The notes below the pieces were generated by a model. That model did no database searches. It saw only the letters and a program-made list of their open reading frames with translations, and was not told the DNA's origin. Shown in pieces: positions 17,913 to 25,326 of a stretch of 64,000 nt of DNA (its first letter is position 1; every line of letters begins with the position of its first letter). Position numbers and translations under genes: made by a program. Source of the DNA: Streptomyces sp. M41(2017) (lineage in GTDB: Bacteria; Actinomycetota; Actinomycetes; Streptomycetales; Streptomycetaceae). The stretch lies in contig NZ_MWFK01000002.1 of the NCBI RefSeq assembly GCF_002078175.1, positions 1,984,001 through 2,048,000 of the forward strand, written 5' to 3'.

Positions 17913-18026
17913 CCCCTCCGCCCCTTCCCGTCCCGTACCTGGGGGCTGCCGCCCCCAGACCCCCCGTTCGGCCGTGAACGGCCTCGTCCTCAAACGCCGG
18001 AGGGGCTGGATCCAGCCCCTCCGGCG
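17913..18026. repeat. Streptomyces intergenic repeat element, copy 2
   Basis: CCCCTCCGCCCC, CCCGTCCCGTACC, GGGGGCTGCCGCCCCC, GACCCCCCG, then CGCCGGAGGGGCTG: the same ordered blocks as copy 1 at 880-971. It lies between the convergent EamA and alcohol dehydrogenase genes. Confidence 0.6.
17995..18026. terminator. Perfect 32-bp palindromic terminator
   Basis: Arms 17995-18010 (CGCCGGAGGGGCTGGA) and 18011-18026 are exactly complementary with no loop; in RNA this would form a strong stem. It separates the convergent EamA and ADH genes. Confidence 0.8.
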
Positions 18027-18053
18027 ATTCAACGGAGCGTGGTGGGGCGCCGT

Positions 18054-19136
18054 CTAGAAGACGACCAGGGCCCGGCCGCCCTTGCCGGCGATCATGTTGT
18101 CGAAGGCCGCCGGGATGTCGTCCAGGCCGATGCGGTCGGTGACCAGACCCGCGAGGTCCAGGCGGCCCGCGCGGACGTGGTCGGCGAGCACCGGGAGATC
18201 ACGAGCCGGGTCGGAGTTGCCGTACACGCAGCCCGCGAGGGTCCTGCCCCAGTGGAAGATCTCCAGCGCGTTGAAGGTGACCTGCTGGTCCTTGCCGCCG
18301 ATGCCGACGACGGTGGTGCGGCCGCCGCGCCGGGTGGACTCCCAGGCGGTGCGGATGGTGACCGCCCGGCCGACGCACTCGACGGCGACGTCGACACCCT
18401 GCTTGCCGGTGAGGGCCCGGATCTCGCGGGCGGTGGTCTCGGAGGCGACGACGTAGTCGGTGGCGCCCGCCGCGCGCGCGAGCGCCTCCTTCTCGGGCGA
18501 GACGTCCACGGCGACGATCTTCGAGGCGCCCGCGATCCTGGCGGCCTGGAGCGCGACGAGTCCGACCCCGCCGACCCCGAACACCGCGACGGTCTCGCCC
18601 TCGCGGACGCGGGCGGAGTGGTGCACGGCGCCGTATCCGGTGAGGACGGCGCAGCCGAGCAGGGCCGCGTCGGTGACGGGGATGCCCTCGGGGACCGGCA
18701 GCAGGCAGGAGACCGGGACCACGGTCTCCTCGGCGAAGGCGGCGACGTTCAGACCGGGGTGCAGGTCGCTGCCGTCGGAGGCGCGACGGGCGTAGACGTT
18801 CCCGGCGCCGGTGAGCGCGTCGGCGCACAACCACACCTCGCCCAGCGAGCAGGCGTGGCAACGGCCGCACGAGGGGGCCCAGTTGAGGACGACCTCGGCG
18901 CCGGGTGCGACCTCGGTGACGCCCTCACCGACGGCGACGACCGTGCCGGCGCCCTCGTGGCCGAGGACGGCGGGCACCGGCACCCGCATGGTGCCGTCGG
19001 AGAGGGAGAGGTCGGAGTGGCAGACACCGGCGGCGGCCAGCCGGACCCGGACCTGACCCGGCCCGGGCTCGGGGAGTTCGATCTCGGCGATCTCCAGCGG
19101 GGCACCCACGGCGGGAAGGACTGCGGCGCGAACCAC
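18054..19136 (-). CDS. Zinc-dependent alcohol dehydrogenase (class III-like MDR)
   Basis: 360 residues from the GTG at 19136 (MVRAAVLPAVG), with TAGGAGC upstream overlapping the stop of the ALDH gene. Catalytic zinc ligands are in CHSDLS and GHEGAG. The structural zinc loop CGRCHACSLGEVWLC is complete, and the Rossmann motif GVGGVGL is present. It oxidises a primary alcohol to an aldehyde with NAD. Ten bases separate it from the upstream ALDH gene, so the pair would carry alcohol to acid. Controlled from the ALDH promoter with the TetR-type operator. Confidence 0.94.
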   Translation of the reverse strand: MVRAAVLPAVGAPLEIAEIELPEPGPGQVRVRLAAAGVCHSDLSLSDGTMRVPVPAVLGHEGAGTVVAVGEGVTEVAPGAEVVLNWAPSCGRCHACSLGEVWLCADALTGAGNVYARRASDGSDLHPGLNVAAFAEETVVPVSCLLPVPEGIPVTDAALLGCAVLTGYGAVHHSARVREGETVAVFGVGGVGLVALQAARIAGASKIVAVDVSPEKEALARAAGATDYVVASETTAREIRALTGKQGVDVAVECVGRAVTIRTAWESTRRGGRTTVVGIGGKDQQVTFNALEIFHWGRTLAGCVYGNSDPARDLPVLADHVRAGRLDLAGLVTDRIGLDDIPAAFDNMIAGKGGRALVVF

Positions 19137-19146
19137 GTGAACGCTC

Positions 19147-20535
19147 CTAGAACTGGAGGGACTTGGTCTGGAGGTACTCGGAGAGGCCGTGGGCGCCGAG
19201 TTCGCGTCCCACGCCCGACTGCTTGTACCCCCCGAAGGGGGCCAGCGGATTGAAGCGGCCGCCGTTGATGTCGACCTGGCCGGTGTCGAGCCTGCGCGCG
19301 AAGGCGACGGCCTCGGCCTCCTCACCCGCCCACACTGCGCCCGCGAGCCCGTACACGGTGCCGTTGGCGATGCGCAGCGCGTCCTCCTCGTCCTCGTACC
19401 GGAGGATCGACAGGACCGGGCCGAAGATCTCCTCCTGCGCGATCGTCATCTGCGGCGTCACGTCGGCGAAGACGGTGGGGCTCACGAAGTAGCCCTGCTC
19501 GCGCGGGGATTCGGGGCCGCCCGCGACGAGCCGGGCACCCTCGGCGACGCCCTTCTCGATGTATCCCCGCACCCTCTCCTGCTGCTTGGCGTTGACGACG
19601 GGACCGATGCGCTCGCCGTACTTCGCGGCGGCGGCCGCCGCCAGTTCGACCGCCTCGTCGTAGCGCTCGGCAGGCACCAGCATGCGGGTCCAGGCATTGC
19701 ACGTCTGGCCGGAGTTGGACATCACGTTGGCGACCCCGACGTTGACGGCCTTCGCGAGGTCGGCGCTCGGCAGGATGACGTTGGCGGACTTGCCGCCGAG
19801 TTCCAGGGCGACGCGCTTGACGGCGGCGCCCGCGGTGGCGCCGATCCGCCGGCCGACCGCCGTCGAGCCGGTGAAGGAGACCAGGTCCACGTCCGGGTGC
19901 TCGGCGAGGGCCTGTCCCGCGACGGGGCCGAGGCCGGTGACGAGGTTGAAGACACCGGCCGGGACGCCCGCCTCGGCGACGGCCTCCGCGAAGAGCTGGG
20001 CGGTCAGCGGGGTGTCCTCGGCGGGCTTCAGCACCACCGTGCAGCCCGCGGCGAGCGCCGGGGCGACCTTGGCGACGATCTGGTGGAGCGGGTAGTTCCA
20101 GGGCGTGATCGCGCCCACGACGCCGACGGGCTCCTGGTGGACGGTCGAGTTGCCGACCTTCTCCTCGAAGGCGTACGTCGCCGCCAGCTCGGCGTAGGAA
20201 CCGGCGACCAGGACGGGCACGGCCGCGTGCACGGCCTGCGAGAAGGCGAGCGGTGAGCCGAGCTCCGCGGTGACCGTCTCGGCGATCTCGTCCTTGCGGG
20301 CGGCCAGGACGTCCCGCAGGGCGGCCAGCCGGGCGGCCCGCTCGGCGGGCGGGGTCGCGGCCCAGCCGGGGAACGCGGCGCGGGCGGCGCGCACGGCGGC
20401 GTCGACGTCCTCGACCGTGCCGGCCGGGACGTGGCCGATCACCTGCTCGTCGACCGGGTTCACGACCTCGATCGTGTCCCGTCCGGCGGCGGGGCGCCAC
20501 GCCCCGTCGATGTACATGCCGTCGTGTGCCTTCAT
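19147..20535 (-). CDS. NAD(P)-dependent aldehyde dehydrogenase
   Basis: 462 residues, a full-length ALDH, with GGGAGG before the ATG. Catalytic features: GAITPWNYPLHQ, FTGSTAVGRRIG, general base Glu in LELGGKSAN, nucleophile Cys in SNSGQTCNAWTRM, and EEIFGPVL. Oxidises an aldehyde to a carboxylate. First gene of a two-gene operon with the alcohol dehydrogenase. Its promoter carries a 19-bp palindrome nearly identical to that of the TetR/acyl-CoA dehydrogenase pair 5 kb away. Confidence 0.96.
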   Translation of the reverse strand: MKAHDGMYIDGAWRPAAGRDTIEVVNPVDEQVIGHVPAGTVEDVDAAVRAARAAFPGWAATPPAERAARLAALRDVLAARKDEIAETVTAELGSPLAFSQAVHAAVPVLVAGSYAELAATYAFEEKVGNSTVHQEPVGVVGAITPWNYPLHQIVAKVAPALAAGCTVVLKPAEDTPLTAQLFAEAVAEAGVPAGVFNLVTGLGPVAGQALAEHPDVDLVSFTGSTAVGRRIGATAGAAVKRVALELGGKSANVILPSADLAKAVNVGVANVMSNSGQTCNAWTRMLVPAERYDEAVELAAAAAAKYGERIGPVVNAKQQERVRGYIEKGVAEGARLVAGGPESPREQGYFVSPTVFADVTPQMTIAQEEIFGPVLSILRYEDEEDALRIANGTVYGLAGAVWAGEEAEAVAFARRLDTGQVDINGGRFNPLAPFGGYKQSGVGRELGAHGLSEYLQTKSLQF

Positions 20536-20573
20536 CGTGTTCCTCCCGGGCGGGGCAGCGTCGTCCGCGCCCT

Positions 20574-20592
20574 AAACTAGCGATGATAGTTT
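20574..20592. promoter_or_regulatory. 19-bp operator before the ALDH-ADH operon
   Basis: AAACTAGCGATGATAGTTT, perfect outer arms AAACTA / TAGTTT. Matches the site at 15236-15254 at 15 of 19 positions. 39 bp upstream of the ALDH start. The TetR at 15281-15922 is the natural candidate to bind both. Confidence 0.75.
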
Positions 20593-20725
20593 TGCGGCGC
20601 CAGGGGGACCCGCGGCAAGGAGGCACCCGGGAGGACGGGGCATCACTCCGAAACGGCCACGAGCACGGCGCTCCTCCGGTCCGGGCGGGGTGCGGGGCGG
20701 CTCGTCGGCGGCCGCCGCACGCCTC

Positions 20726-22075
20726 TCACTCGTCCAGATCCGGCAGGCGCGCCGGTGCCGGGCAGATCCGCTCGCCGCCCTGGTCGAAGACGAAGAGATG
20801 GGCGAGGTCGACGAGGAGCGGGACCTGCATCCCGTACCGGAGGTCGATGTCGGGTGTGGTGCGCACGACGAGGTCACCGGGGAGCCGTCCCTCGGGCGGG
20901 GTCCGCCCCGGCAGGTCGGGGTCCGCGTCCCCCTCGCCGGGCGGGTCGAGGACCACGACCGGTCCGGCCCGCAGGGCACCGGCGCGTTCCCGCAGCCGGT
21001 CCAGGACGGTGCCGTCACGGCGTCGCCTCCGGGCTCCGCGGGCCGGCCGCGGCGACTCCAGATCCGGTACGAGGGCGGGCCGCGACCCGGTGTTGAAGTG
21101 GACCAGGACCTCGTGCCCCTGGAACTCCACGTGCTCGACCAAGCCGGTGATCGCCACCTCTCCCGCCCGCGCGTCGGACGCCCTGGCGAGCCGGACGGCC
21201 TCGGAGCGCAGCCCGACGATCACCTCGCGGCCCTGCTGCACCCGGAGCAACTGGTGGTCGAGGGAGAGGGGTTCGGGCAGCCGGAGGAACTGCTTGCCGA
21301 GGCTGATCGTCATCGCCCCGTCGAGCGGGGCCCGGACGACACCGCGCAGCAGGTTGATCCGGGGGGTGCCGATGAAGGCGGCCACGAAGACGTTGGCGGG
21401 CAGTCCGTAGACCGTGCGGGGCGTGCCGACCTGCTGGAGGACCCCGCCGCGCAGCACGGCGACCCGGTCGCCGAGCGACATCGCCTCGGCCTGGTCGTGC
21501 GTGACGTACACGGTGGTGGCGCCCAACTCCCGGGTGAGCCGGGCGATCTCGGCGCGCAGGTGGTTGCGGAGCTTGGCGTCGAGGTTGGACAGCGGCTCGT
21601 CCATCAGGAAGGCGGAGGGGTGCCGCGCGATGGCCCGTCCCATCGCGACCCGCTGCCGCTCGCCGCCGGAGAGCTGGCTGGGGAAGCGGTGGAGGAGGTC
21701 CTGGATGCCGAGCATGCGGGCCGTGGCGTCCACGCGGGCCCTGGGGTCCTCGCCGGGTGACTCGATGCGCAGCGGGAAGCCGATGTTGTCGCGGCTCGTC
21801 ATGCTCGGGTAGAGCGCGAAGTTCTGGAACACCATCGCCATGTCGCGTCCGGACGGGGCGAGTTCGTTGGCGTACTCCCCGTCGAGCCGGATCTCGCCCT
21901 CGGTGACCTCTTCCAGGCCGGCGATCATCCGCAGCACGGTCGACTTGCCGCAGCCGGAGGGGCCGAGCAGGACGAGGAACTCGCCGGGCCGGATGTCCAG
22001 CGAGAGCCGTTCCACCACGCGGACGCCGCGCGTGTACGACTTGCTGACGTGGTGCAGGGAGATGGCGCGTGTCAT
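20726..22075 (-). CDS. Orphan ABC transporter ATPase, MalK/UgpC/MsiK type
   Basis: 449 residues from the ATG at 22075. All ABC motifs are intact: Walker A GPSGCGKST, Q-loop VFQNFALYPSM, signature LSGGERQRVAMGRA, Walker B LMDEPLSNLDAKL and H-loop VYVTHDQAEAM. A C-terminal regulatory region with TOBE-like strands is extended by an Arg-rich, then acidic stretch (residues about 345-410), making it longer than the usual 370 residues. Proteins of this type energise carbohydrate importers, and in Streptomyces one such ATPase can serve many. No permease or binding-protein gene is adjacent, so it may act in trans. Confidence 0.93.
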   Translation of the reverse strand: MTRAISLHHVSKSYTRGVRVVERLSLDIRPGEFLVLLGPSGCGKSTVLRMIAGLEEVTEGEIRLDGEYANELAPSGRDMAMVFQNFALYPSMTSRDNIGFPLRIESPGEDPRARVDATARMLGIQDLLHRFPSQLSGGERQRVAMGRAIARHPSAFLMDEPLSNLDAKLRNHLRAEIARLTRELGATTVYVTHDQAEAMSLGDRVAVLRGGVLQQVGTPRTVYGLPANVFVAAFIGTPRINLLRGVVRAPLDGAMTISLGKQFLRLPEPLSLDHQLLRVQQGREVIVGLRSEAVRLARASDARAGEVAITGLVEHVEFQGHEVLVHFNTGSRPALVPDLESPRPARGARRRRRDGTVLDRLRERAGALRAGPVVVLDPPGEGDADPDLPGRTPPEGRLPGDLVVRTTPDIDLRYGMQVPLLVDLAHLFVFDQGGERICPAPARLPDLDE

Positions 22076-22425
22076 GACAGGTGCCCCCGGGGGCGTGCAA
22101 GGCGCTGGTGCTCCGCGGTCGGTCGTCCCGCCGGAGTCGTACGGGACGTATGAGTCACGGAAGCTAACGGACCGCGCATGCCTGAGGGAAGACACCTACC
22201 GGTATCGGACGGGCCGGTTCGGTCCGGGCGGAAACGGACGATCGTCTACCGGTCGGATCCGGACACCCTCTCAGGGGCCACCGGACACGTGCGTACGGCG
22301 CCGGGCGAACGATGGGGTTCCGTGTAGGACCGCAGGTCGGGGCCGGTGCCGGAGCGGCGTCCGGTGCCGCCGCGGCCACCAGGCCAGGTCCGTGCGGGGC
22401 CGCCGGTCGTGCCCGTATCGGCCAC
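22076..22425. other. 350-bp intergenic region between two minus-strand genes
   Basis: Holds the promoter of the ABC ATPase gene. CTACCGGT occurs twice in direct orientation (22196-22203 and 22246-22253, 50 bp apart), each followed by a CGGA-containing stretch. No coding frame is supported here. Confidence 0.45.
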
Positions 22426-23655
22426 TCAGATGCGGCTGCGGCGGCGAGCGGGACGTCGCGGAAGCCGCGCTGGTCCGTGGTCCGGTTCGGCGCTCGCGGG
22501 TGCGCGCAGCGCGATGCCCGACGACACCAGCAGCAGCCCGCCCAGCATCACGAACGGCGCCGCGACGCCCGCCGCTCCCGCGACCAGGCCCGCGGCGGCG
22601 GGTGCGGCGACCTGGCCGAGCCGGTTGCCGGTCAGCCGCAGCGCGAGCGCTGTCGAGCGGGCGTCGCCGGGGGCGGCCCGGACGACCGTGGTCATCGAGA
22701 GCGGCTGGCCCACGCCGAGGCAGAAGCCGAGGACGACGAGCAGCAGGGCGAGCCCCCACACGGGCACGGGCAGCGCGATGCCCGCGCACAGCACGCCGCC
22801 CAGCAGGCAGGTCACGGTGAGCAGCGCGGTCCGGCCGAGCAGTCGCAGCATGGGCGTCATCACCAGCCTGCAGGCGACGGTCGCCGCGGCGCGCAGGCTC
22901 AGCAGCACGCCGATCGCCGCGGGGGCGATGCCCCGGTGTTCGCCGACGACCGGCAGGTAGGCGGTGAGGATGTCCGTGGCGGACAGGACGGCGGCGCTGA
23001 CGAAGATGCCCGCCGGGACGCCTCGGGTGCGCAGGATGCGGTGCACGGGCACACGGTCGCCGCCCGCCCCGGGGACCGTGTCCCCCGTACGGTGCTCGAT
23101 GCGCCACAGCGCGGTGAAGGAGACGGCGGCCACCGCGCCGGCGACGAGCAGGGCGACGGCGCTGCCGTCCGACCGGTCGTGGCCGCCGATCAGCGCGCCC
23201 GCGGCGACCGGTCCGATCAGCTGGCCGAGCGAGACACCGATGGTGAAGTGCCCGAAGTTGCGGTCCTGTTCGTGCGGGGCGGACTGGCGGGCGACGATCG
23301 ACTGCCCGCCGATGACGAAGCAGAGGTGGCCGAGGCCCATCACGCCGCTCCAGGCGGCCATCGCGGTCAGGCCGTCCGCGGTGCCGCTCAGGGCGCAGCC
23401 GGCGGCGATGAGGACGACTCCGGCGGGGAGGAGGGGCGCGCACCGACCGTGATCGGTACGGCGTCCGAGGGGTACGGCCGCGAACAGCGGCAGCAGCGCG
23501 AAGGCGCCCGCGATGACGCCGATCGCCCGCTCGTCGGCGCCGAGCGCGAGGGCCCGGTAGGAGACGGCGGGCCGCGCCATCGACACCGCGCCCTGGGTGA
23601 AGGCGAAGGCGATGACGAGGCGGAGCAGCCAGCCGCGGTTCCCGCCGGGCCTCAT
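22426..23655 (-). CDS. Major facilitator superfamily transporter
   Basis: 409 residues, GGAAGG before the ATG. Twelve hydrophobic segments; an MFS loop motif follows TM2 (PLGRRTDHGRCAP). TM5 contains GVSLGQLIGPVAAGALIGG, resembling the antiporter motif C of drug exporters. The last 25 residues are a basic tail (PARLPRRPARRRSRI). Substrate unknown; most likely an exporter. 61 bp downstream of the citrate transporter on the same strand, possibly co-transcribed. Confidence 0.9.
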   Translation of the reverse strand: MRPGGNRGWLLRLVIAFAFTQGAVSMARPAVSYRALALGADERAIGVIAGAFALLPLFAAVPLGRRTDHGRCAPLLPAGVVLIAAGCALSGTADGLTAMAAWSGVMGLGHLCFVIGGQSIVARQSAPHEQDRNFGHFTIGVSLGQLIGPVAAGALIGGHDRSDGSAVALLVAGAVAAVSFTALWRIEHRTGDTVPGAGGDRVPVHRILRTRGVPAGIFVSAAVLSATDILTAYLPVVGEHRGIAPAAIGVLLSLRAAATVACRLVMTPMLRLLGRTALLTVTCLLGGVLCAGIALPVPVWGLALLLVVLGFCLGVGQPLSMTTVVRAAPGDARSTALALRLTGNRLGQVAAPAAAGLVAGAAGVAAPFVMLGGLLLVSSGIALRAPASAEPDHGPARLPRRPARRRSRI

Positions 23656-23716
23656 GGTGACGTCCTTCCGGGCCTCGCGGGAGCACGCGCGCGGGAGGCC
23701 GTGGTGTGCGGGTGGG

Positions 23717-25204
23717 TCAGACGGTGCCGAAGAGGATTCCGGCGCCGAGCACCACGAGCGAGACGAGCGCCGCCCACTTGACCACGAAGCGGGTGTGGTC
23801 GCCGAACTCGACCTTGGCCATGCCGACCAGGACGTACACGGCGGGCACGAGCGGGCTCGACATGTGCAGGGGCTGGCCGACGATCGAGGCGCGGGCGATC
23901 TCCAGGGTGGTGACGCCGTGGGCGTGGCCGGCCTCGGCGAGCACCGGGAGGATGCCGAAGTAGAAGCCGTCGTTGGACATGAAGTACGTGAGCGGGATGC
24001 TCAGGACGCCGGTGACCAGCGCCATGTGGGGGCCCATGCCGTCGGGGATGTTGCCGACCAGCCAGGACGCCATGTGGTCGACCATGCCGGTGCCCTGGAG
24101 GACGCCGGTGAAGACGGCGGCGGCGAAGACCATGCCGGAGACGTTGAGGACGTTCTCGGCGTGGGCGCCGACGCGGGCCTTCTGGTCGGGCATGTGGGGG
24201 AAGTTGACGGTGAGGGCGAGGGCCGCGCCGAGCAGGAAAAGAACCGGGATCGGCAGCCACTCCATGATCATGGCGGTGAGCAGGACGATCGTCAGCAGCG
24301 CGTTGAACCAGTAGAGCCGCGGTCGCAGGGTGGCACGGTGGGGGTCGAGCCCCTGGAACTCGTCGTCCTCGTCGGGGTGTTCGGCGTCCACGCCGGTCCG
24401 CGTGCCCGTGTCTCCCCCGGGACCGCCCGCCTTGTCGCCTCCGGGGCCCGAACTCCCTCCGCGCACGGCTGCCTTGGCTGTTCCGGAGCGTCCCTTCGCC
24501 GCGCCCGGCACGGCGCCGGAGCCCGCCGTCGCGACGAGCACCGTCTCGCTGTGCGCCGCGTGGGGCTCCAGCACCTCGTCCAGCGTCAGCACGCCGAGCC
24601 GGGTGCGCTCGCGGCGGCCGAGGACGTACGCCAGCACGAGGACGCCCAGGAGGCCGGTGGCGAGGGCGGGGATCATGGGGACGAAGATGTCGCTCGCGTC
24701 GACCTTGAGCGCGGTCGCGGCGCGGGCGGTCGGGCCGCCCCAGGGCAGCGTGTTCATCACGCCGTTGGCCATGGCCGCGACACCGGTCATCACGACGAGG
24801 CTCATCTTCAGCCGCTTGTAGAGCGGGTACATCGCCGAGACGGTGATCATGAAGGTGGTGGAGCCGTCGCCGTCCAGCGAGACGATGGCGGCGAGGAGCG
24901 CGGTGCCGATCACGATGCGCAGCGGGTCCGCCCTGCAGAACCTGAGGATGCCCCGGACGATCGGGTCGAAGAGGCCGACGTCGATCATCACGCCGAAGTA
25001 GACGATCGCGAACATCAGCATCGCCGCGGTGGGCGCGAGGTCGGTGACGCCGTCGAGGACGTAGTCGCCGAGGTGGGCGCCCTTCCCGACGAGGACACAG
25101 AAGAGTGCCGGGATCAGCACGAGCGCCGCGATCGGCGACATCTTCTTCAGCATGATCAGGACCAGGAAGGTCGCGATCATGCCGAAGCCGAGAATGGTCA
25201 GCAT
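23717..25204 (-). CDS. CitMHS-family divalent metal-citrate transporter
   Basis: 495 residues from the ATG at 25204 (MLTILGFGMIATFLV). About 12 membrane segments; conserved VSLDGDGSTTFMI and NTLPWGGPTARAA near residues 105-165 mark the CitMHS family, which imports citrate complexed with Mg2+ or Ca2+. A low-complexity cytoplasmic loop of about 60 residues (roughly 230-290, rich in G/S/A then acidic EDDEF) makes it longer than typical members of 430-460. No citrate two-component system adjoins it. The leader has two inverted repeats (25215-25267 and 25282-25298). Confidence 0.9.
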   Translation of the reverse strand: MLTILGFGMIATFLVLIMLKKMSPIAALVLIPALFCVLVGKGAHLGDYVLDGVTDLAPTAAMLMFAIVYFGVMIDVGLFDPIVRGILRFCRADPLRIVIGTALLAAIVSLDGDGSTTFMITVSAMYPLYKRLKMSLVVMTGVAAMANGVMNTLPWGGPTARAATALKVDASDIFVPMIPALATGLLGVLVLAYVLGRRERTRLGVLTLDEVLEPHAAHSETVLVATAGSGAVPGAAKGRSGTAKAAVRGGSSGPGGDKAGGPGGDTGTRTGVDAEHPDEDDEFQGLDPHRATLRPRLYWFNALLTIVLLTAMIMEWLPIPVLFLLGAALALTVNFPHMPDQKARVGAHAENVLNVSGMVFAAAVFTGVLQGTGMVDHMASWLVGNIPDGMGPHMALVTGVLSIPLTYFMSNDGFYFGILPVLAEAGHAHGVTTLEIARASIVGQPLHMSSPLVPAVYVLVGMAKVEFGDHTRFVVKWAALVSLVVLGAGILFGTV

Positions 25205-25214
25205 GGAATGGACA

Positions 25215-25298
25215 CCTAACGTTCGCCCTTGAACTCCCACCAGGGCCGGCGGTCCGACGACGTTAGGTCGCGCCCGAAAGCGTTAACAAGATGTTGAC
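25215..25298. promoter_or_regulatory. Inverted repeats in the citrate transporter promoter
   Basis: CCTAACGT (25215-25222) and ACGTTAGG (25260-25267) are exact inverse copies 37 bp apart. Upstream, GTTAACA-AGA-TGTTGAC (25282-25298) is a second inverted repeat with one mismatch. The region is AT-rich compared with its surroundings. Candidate regulator sites; the binding protein is unknown. Confidence 0.5.
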
Positions 25299-25326
25299 AC
25301 GCGAGCAATAAGCGCAGAACTCCAGG

